Below are positions 5,581 through 10,878 of a DNA stretch of 10,878 nt, one piece after another (positions within the stretch are counted from its first letter, which is position 1; the number at the start of each line of letters is the position of its first letter). The translations under genes and the position numbers were made by a program. The DNA lies in assembly GCA_900546785.1 (NCBI GenBank), contig URED01000052.1, positions 1 through 10,878 on the forward strand, given 5' to 3'. The notes beneath the pieces are model-generated. The model was not told the origin of the DNA. It searched no databases and worked only from the letters and a program-made list of their open reading frames with translations. Source of the stretch: an uncultured Oscillospiraceae bacterium. Its GTDB lineage: Bacteria; Bacillota; Clostridia; Oscillospirales; Acutalibacteraceae.

Positions 5581-6194
5581 TATTCGCCCTCTTCCTGCGT
5601 TTCGCCGATTTCTTCTACTATTGTATCATTTTTATCCGCGTCAAACAAGGTGGTTTGGCCATTTTCTTTATTTTCTTCTTCATGTTGAGGCAGATCGGGC
5701 AGATCGTCAAGACTCGAAAGCGAAAAGCAGCGCAAAAATCTGTCTGTTGTGCCGTAAACAAGCGGCCTGCCGGGAAGATCAAGCCTGCCCTTTTCCTCTA
5801 TAAGCCCCTTTTGCACAAGGTTTGAGATAGAACCGGAGCAATCGACGCCCCTGATCTGCTCTATAAAGCTTTTCGTAACGGTTTTGTTATAAGCTATGAT
5901 AGCCAAGACTTCAAACGCCGCCTGCGAAAGGGGCGTATTCTTTTTTATCTCAAGCAGCTTGCGAACATCGTCTGCATACTCTTCACGGGTACAGAGCTGG
6001 TATTTGCCGTCTATCCTGATAAGCCTCAGCCCGCTTTCTCTCTCTGCATAAATATCTTCCAGGCGGGAGAGCATTTTGGTTACGCTTTCCACATCAAGCT
6101 CCAGCACATCGGCAAGCCTTGAAGCCTCTACGGGATCTCCGCAGGCGAAAAGCATGGCTTCCAGCCGTGCAAGCACGTTATTCTGTTTATCCAT
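5580..6194 (-). CDS. scpB: Segregation and condensation protein ScpB
   Basis: This 204-residue protein has two winged-helix domains (about 6-75 and 80-160) and an acidic, disordered tail (about 168-204). SQAAFEVLAIIAYNKTVTKSFIEQIRGVDCSGSISNLVQKGLI and LPGRPLVYGTTDRFLRCF are the clear ScpB signatures. ScpB dimers bind the ScpA kleisin bridging the SMC heads in the nucleoid and help compact and segregate the chromosome. The ATG at 6194 overlaps scpA by 8 nt and is preceded by the Shine-Dalgarno GAGGTGGAG. The acidic tail is longer than the conserved core needs. It is followed by DUF2953 with a 1-nt overlap. Confidence 0.95.
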   Translation of the reverse strand: MDKQNNVLARLEAMLFACGDPVEASRLADVLELDVESVTKMLSRLEDIYAERESGLRLIRIDGKYQLCTREEYADDVRKLLEIKKNTPLSQAAFEVLAIIAYNKTVTKSFIEQIRGVDCSGSISNLVQKGLIEEKGRLDLPGRPLVYGTTDRFLRCFSLSSLDDLPDLPQHEEENKENGQTTLFDADKNDTIVEEIGETQEEGE

Positions 6195-6906
6195 CGCTCT
6201 CCACCTCGCTAACGATCTTTACATCGGGATTATCCATAGAGCCGTCAAGCGTGATCTGCTTCGTTTTTGCAAGTTCAAGCACGGCAAGGAACGTAGCAAC
6301 GATATCGCTTTTTGACTGCGCGTCGCTGAACAGCTTTAAAAATTTGACTCTGCCGCGCTTTTTGAGCTTGCCCATAACAGAGCTTATTTTTGTTGCAACA
6401 TTTACAAATTTTCTTGCAACGATCTGCCTGAACGAATCCACCGGCGGCGGCAGCTTGCGCTGTGCTCTGCCTGCTGCCGAGATATAGGCGTTCAAAAGCT
6501 CCTCGCCCTCGTGAAACCGCTCGTAATCATAATTTACATAGCCCTCCTGCGGCTCACGCACGAAACGGTTAAAGCCGTCCGTCTGCTCGCTGAGCTTTTT
6601 AGCCATCAGTTTGCAGTCGCGGTATTCGATAAGCTCGCCCGTAAGTTCCTTTTTAAGCTGCTCCGCCTCTTCATGACGCGGCAGGAGCGACACCGTTTTT
6701 ATGTATATGAGCCTTGCCGCCATTTCAAGAAAATCGCCGGCGATCTCAAAATCCGCATCCTCCATCCGGCGCACGTAATCAAGATACTGATTGACAAGTT
6801 CAACGATGGGTATATCGTTGATATTCAGTTTATGCTTTGAAATAAGGTGTAAAAGAAGATCCATAGGGCCTTCAAACACCTCTAATTTGTAATTTATCTG
6901 CTGCAT
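6187..6906 (-). CDS. scpA: Segregation and condensation protein ScpA (kleisin)
   Basis: This 239-residue kleisin bridges the heads of the SMC dimer and recruits ScpB. The N-terminal SMC-binding helix region holds YKLEVFEGPMDLLLHLISKHKLNINDIPI, the ScpA hallmark, followed by AARLIYIKTVSLLP. A flexible, charged middle (80-160) follows, and the C-terminal winged helix (about 185-235) reads KSDIVATFLAVLELAKTKQITL. AGAGGT just upstream of the ATG at 6906 supports the start. It is 9 nt downstream of the M50 protease gene and overlaps scpB by 8 nt. It has the normal family length. Confidence 0.96.
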   Translation of the reverse strand: MQQINYKLEVFEGPMDLLLHLISKHKLNINDIPIVELVNQYLDYVRRMEDADFEIAGDFLEMAARLIYIKTVSLLPRHEEAEQLKKELTGELIEYRDCKLMAKKLSEQTDGFNRFVREPQEGYVNYDYERFHEGEELLNAYISAAGRAQRKLPPPVDSFRQIVARKFVNVATKISSVMGKLKKRGRVKFLKLFSDAQSKSDIVATFLAVLELAKTKQITLDGSMDNPDVKIVSEVESDG

Positions 6907-6915
6907 ACTACCTCT

Positions 6916-7584
6916 TTAACCGAAGATGAGATTCGGAATGAAGAATATAAAGTTTGAAAATATTCTGTTCAGAAAAGCGAGCGGGATATTGAGAATGCCT
7001 GTGAACAGGAGAATCATAAGCGCGATCATGATATAGCGCTCATAGCGGAAATACTTTTCATAAAGCCTGTCCGGCAGGATCACTGCAAGCACACGTGAGC
7101 CGTCCAACGGAGGGATCGGCAACAGATTGAAAACGGCAAGCGAAATGTTGATGCCGGCTGTTAGGGAAATAAGCGACGCAAGGATGCTTACGACCGCAAC
7201 GCCGCCGAAAAAGTGATCCAGAGCGGCGGAAATAAACGCGGCAATGAAAGCCATAACAAGATTTGAAACAGGCCCGGCGAGCGCCGTAAGCGCTACGCCT
7301 TTTCTGTAATCCTTGAACTTAAGCGGATTGATCGGCACCGGTTTTGCATAGCCTATGCCGAAAAGGAAGATCATGATCGTGCCGATGGGATCAAGATGCG
7401 CAATGGGGTTGAACGACAGCCTGCCGAGTTTTTTGGCAGTATCATCCCCAAGCTTATATGCGGCAAGGCCGTGGCAAAGCTCGTGGACAGGCAGGCAAAG
7501 AAAGACAACGATAGCCCTTGCGATCACCATGTATACAACGACTGCAAAATTGCCGCTTAATATCTCACTGATTATTGAACTCAT
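6916..7584 (-). CDS. Site-2 protease family (M50) membrane metalloprotease
   Basis: This 222-residue polytopic protein carries the zinc-binding motif HELCH (H34, E35, H38) and, as the third ligand, the aspartate of NLLPIPPLDG (D161). GPVSNL near residue 104 and FNP at 58-60 are also typical. Four to six membrane segments are likely, the clearest near 13-32, 100-122, 127-150 and 183-200. It has no PDZ domain, unlike RseP, and resembles the short SpoIVFB/YwhC-like group. Such proteases cut membrane-embedded regulators, but the substrate here is unknown. The ATG at 7584 follows GGTGA. It lies 12 nt after prmC and 9 nt before scpA. A sporulation-specific role as SpoIVFB cannot be decided from sequence. 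Confidence 0.88.
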   Translation of the reverse strand: MSSIISEILSGNFAVVVYMVIARAIVVFLCLPVHELCHGLAAYKLGDDTAKKLGRLSFNPIAHLDPIGTIMIFLFGIGYAKPVPINPLKFKDYRKGVALTALAGPVSNLVMAFIAAFISAALDHFFGGVAVVSILASLISLTAGINISLAVFNLLPIPPLDGSRVLAVILPDRLYEKYFRYERYIMIALMILLFTGILNIPLAFLNRIFSNFIFFIPNLIFG

Positions 7585-7596
7585 AAAAAATCACCG

Positions 7597-8430
7597 TTAT
7601 TTCCGGGCTGTAGCGATACGTTCGTTACCGTACATATCGCGCTTGACCGTAATATTTTTATAACCGTATTCCTCCAGCAGAGAGGACACTGCTACGCCCT
7701 GATCTTCGCCGATCTCGAACAGCAACCAGCCTTCCGGTTTTAAAAAGGCTTTCCATTTTTTTATAATGCACCTGTAAAAATCAAGTCCGTCAGTACCGCC
7801 GTCAAGCGCTTCTTTCGGCTCATACTGCACCTCACGCTGGAGCGACTGTATATCGTCTGAACGGATATACGGCGGATTTGAAACAAGAATATCAATACTG
7901 TTTTCCGTGATATTAAAAGCAGAAACAGCAAATACATCACCCAAGACGGGATGAACGTTGTTCACGCCTTCCGAATTCTTTAAAAGATACGGCATTGCGT
8001 CTGCGCTTTTTTCCACACAGCAGACCTTTGCCGCAGGTACCGCTTTTGCAATGCTGATGCCTATACAGCCGCTGCCGGCGCAAAGATCGTAAACGAGCGG
8101 CGACGGGAGCGCTTTTGCCCTCTCAACGGCAAACTGCGTAAGTTCTTCGGTTTCGGGGCGAGGGATCAGCACACCCTTGCCGACAGAAAATTCCGATTCA
8201 TAGAAATCCCATTTACCAAGCACGTACTGAAGCGGCTCGCCGCTTTTGAGCCGCCACAGGGCATCTGCAACCGGCTTTAGCATAACCGTATCTTCCCTAT
8301 GGGCTTCATATTCGCTGTTTTTGATACCGGCTATGCTGCATACGATGCAAAGCGCCTTGAATTCCGCCTCATCAACGCCGTTTGCGCTTAGAAAATAAAC
8401 ACAGTAGTTAAAAGCGTCTTTCAGCGTCAC
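7597..8430 (-). CDS. prmC: Peptide chain release factor N5-glutamine methyltransferase PrmC
   Basis: This 277-residue SAM-dependent methyltransferase methylates the GGQ glutamine of release factors RF1 and RF2, speeding translation termination. The N-terminal PrmC helical domain includes EPLQYVLGKWDFYESEF and VLIPRPETEEL (residues 65-97). The SAM-binding motif DLCAGSGCIGISIA starts at 115, and the catalytic NPPY is at 185-188. The start is GTG at 8430, overlapping the DUF1385 stop in GTGA. A GGAGG lies rather far upstream (13 nt), so initiation may rely on translational coupling. In many Bacillota prfA is next to prmC; here it is absent and the M50 gene follows directly. Confidence 0.95.
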   Translation of the reverse strand: MTLKDAFNYCVYFLSANGVDEAEFKALCIVCSIAGIKNSEYEAHREDTVMLKPVADALWRLKSGEPLQYVLGKWDFYESEFSVGKGVLIPRPETEELTQFAVERAKALPSPLVYDLCAGSGCIGISIAKAVPAAKVCCVEKSADAMPYLLKNSEGVNNVHPVLGDVFAVSAFNITENSIDILVSNPPYIRSDDIQSLQREVQYEPKEALDGGTDGLDFYRCIIKKWKAFLKPEGWLLFEIGEDQGVAVSSLLEEYGYKNITVKRDMYGNERIATARK

Positions 8431-9395
8431 TTTATTTCATCATCCTCCGGGTTATCCGTAATGACCGCTTTTATTGCGGCGATACCTACTTCAAGAATAT
8501 CGTCCGTAGGCTCTTTGGTGGTGAGGCGCTGCATCCAAAGCCCCGGGGCGGAAACGATTTTTACGAAAAGATTATCATGCCTGCCGGCATATCTGATAAA
8601 CTCGTAGCAAACACCCATAATGATGGGCAAAAACGCAAGCTTAAGAACAAGCCATAAAACTCTGACAGCGGCGATCTCGGGAAAGATCTTAGCAACGATC
8701 GTATAAACGATGATACTGAAGATCAGCACAACAAAGATAAACGACGTGCCGCATCTTGGATGAAAGCGCGTGCACTTTTTGGCGTTTTCAACCGTCAGAT
8801 CAAGCCCCGCCTCATAGCAGGCGATCGACTTATGCTCCGCGCCGTGATACATAAAGAGCCTTTTGATATCTTTCATTCGGCTCACAGCGGCAATATATAT
8901 TACAAAGATCAATATCTTCATAACGCCCTCTATAAGGCCCTGATAATCTGTTATGGCGCCGCCGGACCACTCGTTAGCCTTATTAAAAACGAGAACGGGC
9001 AGATAGAAAAACAAAAGGAACGCCAGAACAACTCCGAGTATTGAGCCAATGGTAGCCACGAAGCTTACAAGCTTTTCTCCGAATTTATCATTGAGCCAGC
9101 GTTCAAACTTGCTCATATCCTGTTCTTCAAAATCCTCCATACCGGAGACCTCGGCAGAATACATCAGCGTTTTATAGCCCATGACCATGGATTCAACGAA
9201 TCCCACTATACCGCGGATAATGGGAATATTGAAAAATTTATTTTTATTGCGCAGGAGCTTGATCGTGTGATATTCCGTCAATATCTCGCCGTCCGGTTTT
9301 CTGACGGCTGTTGCCATACCGCGCGGCCCCTGCATCATAACGCCTTCTATCAGCGCCTGACCGCCGACAGAAGTTTTGTGCGTTTTTTTACTCAT
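8427..9395 (-). CDS. DUF1385 domain polytopic membrane protein
   Basis: This 322-residue protein belongs to the DUF1385 family (Bacillus YqhQ relatives), often encoded beside prmC. It starts with the family hallmark GGQALIEGVMMQGP (residues 11-24) and has HGAEHKSIACYEAG (184-197) and HPRCGTSF (212-219), which could bind metal. Likely membrane segments are at about 108-135, 158-172, 217-236 and 243-264. No catalytic function is established for the family. The ATG at 9395 is preceded by AAAGGTGA, 7 nt away. It lies 3 nt after the kinase gene and overlaps prmC by 4 nt, so it is part of the operon and probably translated with prmC. Confidence 0.9.
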   Translation of the reverse strand: MSKKTHKTSVGGQALIEGVMMQGPRGMATAVRKPDGEILTEYHTIKLLRNKNKFFNIPIIRGIVGFVESMVMGYKTLMYSAEVSGMEDFEEQDMSKFERWLNDKFGEKLVSFVATIGSILGVVLAFLLFFYLPVLVFNKANEWSGGAITDYQGLIEGVMKILIFVIYIAAVSRMKDIKRLFMYHGAEHKSIACYEAGLDLTVENAKKCTRFHPRCGTSFIFVVLIFSIIVYTIVAKIFPEIAAVRVLWLVLKLAFLPIIMGVCYEFIRYAGRHDNLFVKIVSAPGLWMQRLTTKEPTDDILEVGIAAIKAVITDNPEDDEIK

Positions 9396-9398
9396 TTA

Positions 9399-10878
9399 TC
9401 ATTCACCTTTCAGAGTTATATCCTCATCCGCTATCTGCTGCTGATTGGCAGAAGCAATATCTATCTCCTGCTTAGTCGGCATACTGTCCACGGGAAGATA
9501 GATCGTTACCAGCGTACCTCTGCCCTCTTCGCTGTCTATTTCCAGCTTACCCTTGTGGAGATTTACGATTTCGTTGGTTACGGCAAGGCCTATACCCGAG
9601 CCTCTTACCGAAACATTGGCTTTATAAAATTTATCAAACACATGGGGCAGATCCTCTTTGGATATTCCGCAGCCCTGGTCTGCAACAGAGATCTTTACGG
9701 CGGGCGCATCGTTGAGCTGTGCAAACTCCGCCTTAACGAATATCTTGCTTGGTGCGCGCGAGTATTTCAGCGCGTTATCAAGAATATTCATAAACACCTG
9801 CTTTAGCCTGTTCGGATCCGCATCAGCCGGGGCAGCGATCTCGGGAATGCTGTATCTCACTTCTATTCCCTCTCTCATAGCCCTTTCGCAGAACGTGAAC
9901 ACGGTCTCACCCAGCTCCGCAAAGATGTCCGTCTTTACAAGCCTGAGGATCATTCTGCCGCTTTGAAGGCGGCTGAAATCAAGCAGTTCCTCAACAAAGC
10001 CCTCCAGCCTTCCCGCTTCCTTAACGATGACCTGCAGACCTTTTACGGTAAGCTCGTCCTGCTGGATCTCTTTGCTGTAAAACAGCGTTTCCGCCCAGCC
10101 TTTTATAGAGGTGAGCGGCGTTCTCAGCTCGTGAGATATGGTTGAAATAAAATCGTTTTTCATTTTATCTGCGGTGGCGATCTCTGACGCCATGGAGTTG
10201 ATAGAATCGCAGAGATTACCTATCTCATCGTCATACTTCTTTTCAATTCTTGAATCCAGCTTGCCGCCTGCTATCTTTTTGGTTGTTTCGGTGATTTCGC
10301 GTATCGGGATAATAATGGACCTGATAAAGAACAGGTTGGACAGCAGGATTATGGCAAAGATAAACAGAATGATGAAAAACAGGATGATGATAAGGGCGCT
10401 GATCTGCGCGTCTACTTCACCTATAGATGTCATAACACGAACGGCACCCACATTTGTGCCGCGGGAATTCTGAATGACGCGCGTGAACGCCATGATCTTA
10501 TCGCCGTTTTCGGTTATTCTGCCAACATATTCGCCGGTGCCTTCATTACCCGACATAGCCGATTCATAATCCGGCATAATGCAGTCTTTAATGATAAAGC
10601 CGTTTGAGGAGGCGACCACTTCGCCATCGTTATTGATTACCCAAACGGTCGTTTTTTCTTTGTAGGGATAGCTGTCTATGAACTGAGCCGCAGAGGTCTC
10701 CAGCGACATACCCGAATCAAGATTTGCCGAAAAATATTCTGCCGAATTGGCCGACGCGCCGGATTCGATAATATTGCTTACGGAGCCGTAGTAATAATTT
10801 TTAATAAACACGCTTGCCGCAATGAATGCCGCAATCAGAAGGACAATAACAACCAGCAGTATATTGAGAAAATACCTT
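9399..10878 (-). CDS. Membrane sensor histidine kinase (HAMP, HisKA, HATPase), 5' end cut by the window
   Basis: The reading frame is open to the right edge of the window, so the true start is outside. A first membrane segment (FLNILLVVIVLLIAAFIAAS) is encoded at about 10809-10870, upstream of the GTG at 10811 that would otherwise look like a start. An extracytoplasmic sensor loop follows (about 130 residues, with a PAS/Cache-like VWVINNDGEVVASS), then a second membrane segment (10320-10395 region) and a HAMP domain. The H box is ISHELRTPLTSIKG with the phospho-acceptor His at codon 10131-10133, then NILDNALKYS (N box), DQGCGIS (G1), FDKFYKA (F box) and GSGIGLA (G2). All kinase boxes are intact. 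The ligand is unknown, and a response regulator would be expected upstream, outside the window. Confidence 0.93.
   Translation of the reverse strand, partial: RYFLNILLVVIVLLIAAFIAASVFIKNYYYGSVSNIIESGASANSAEYFSANLDSGMSLETSAAQFIDSYPYKEKTTVWVINNDGEVVASSNGFIIKDCIMPDYESAMSGNEGTGEYVGRITENGDKIMAFTRVIQNSRGTNVGAVRVMTSIGEVDAQISALIIILFFIILFIFAIILLSNLFFIRSIIIPIREITETTKKIAGGKLDSRIEKKYDDEIGNLCDSINSMASEIATADKMKNDFISTISHELRTPLTSIKGWAETLFYSKEIQQDELTVKGLQVIVKEAGRLEGFVEELLDFSRLQSGRMILRLVKTDIFAELGETVFTFCERAMREGIEVRYSIPEIAAPADADPNRLKQVFMNILDNALKYSRAPSKIFVKAEFAQLNDAPAVKISVADQGCGISKEDLPHVFDKFYKANVSVRGSGIGLAVTNEIVNLHKGKLEIDSEEGRGTLVTIYLPVDSMPTKQEIDIASANQQQIADEDITLKGE

Noticed and set aside
5231..5803. Plus-strand open frame of 190 codons, Ala- and Ser-rich
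   Set aside because: Shadow of the Lys/Ala-rich DUF2953 insert and scpB.
9267..9806. Plus-strand open frame of 179 codons
   Set aside because: It is antisense to DUF1385 and the kinase, with no recognisable domain; the minus-strand frames have strong motifs.
10809..10811. GTG at 10811 as the start of the kinase gene
   Set aside because: The frame is open to the right edge and encodes a first membrane segment upstream, so the gene begins outside the window.
1..10878. CRISPR array, IS element, prophage or defence system
   Set aside because: No regularly spaced repeats, transposase motifs, or nuclease or toxin domains are visible; all larger genes are recognisable chromosomal families.

Overview
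The window looks like chromosomal DNA of a spore-forming, Gram-positive anaerobe of the class Clostridia, most likely a gut Oscillospirales/Ruminococcaceae-type bacterium. The evidence is the tight minus-strand operon (DUF1385, prmC, M50 protease, scpA, scpB, DUF2953, gerW/ytfJ, dacF-type carboxypeptidase, rluB-type pseudouridine synthase), a sporulation-protein homologue, AGGAGG-like ribosome binding sites, and moderate GC coding DNA with AT-rich promoters. No phage, plasmid, IS or CRISPR features are visible. The assignment is by protein family and gene order only.

Layout. Bases 1-266 are non-coding: a T-arm-like sequence at the left edge (possible 3' end of a tRNA or tmRNA cut by the window), a small hairpin, a near-consensus sigma-A promoter (148-176) and a leader with an 11-bp stem-loop. 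They lead into a plus-strand MTA/SAH nucleosidase gene (mtnN, 267-977). Its end overlaps by 11 bp the end of a convergent minus-strand XRE-type regulator (967-1608). A 200-bp intergenic region (1609-1808) carries a strong promoter for the regulator, a direct repeat that could be its operator, and four TTGTAA motifs. A plus-strand histidine phosphatase (1809-2435) follows. Between it and the convergent operon end lies a short double-hairpin intergenic element with tandemly repeated GGGAGCCTA units (2456-2534).

From 2548 to the right edge all ten genes lie on the minus strand, with gaps of 45 nt or less or overlaps, so they look like one operon read right to left: sensor histidine kinase (5' end outside the window), DUF1385 membrane protein, prmC, site-2 protease, scpA, scpB, DUF2953 protein, gerW-like, D-Ala-D-Ala carboxypeptidase, 23S/16S rRNA pseudouridine synthase. 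The operon joins envelope sensing, release-factor methylation, membrane proteolysis, condensin (SMC-ScpA-ScpB) partners, a spore-associated protein, peptidoglycan trimming and rRNA modification. Most of it is a known conserved Clostridia neighbourhood.

I did not find a convincing undescribed system. The most checkable oddities are the mtnN leader stem-loop, the XRE operator candidate, the double-hairpin repeat element, the dacF TTG start with its Shine-Dalgarno inside an inverted repeat, and the uncharacterised DUF2953 protein with a charged low-complexity insert beside the condensin genes.
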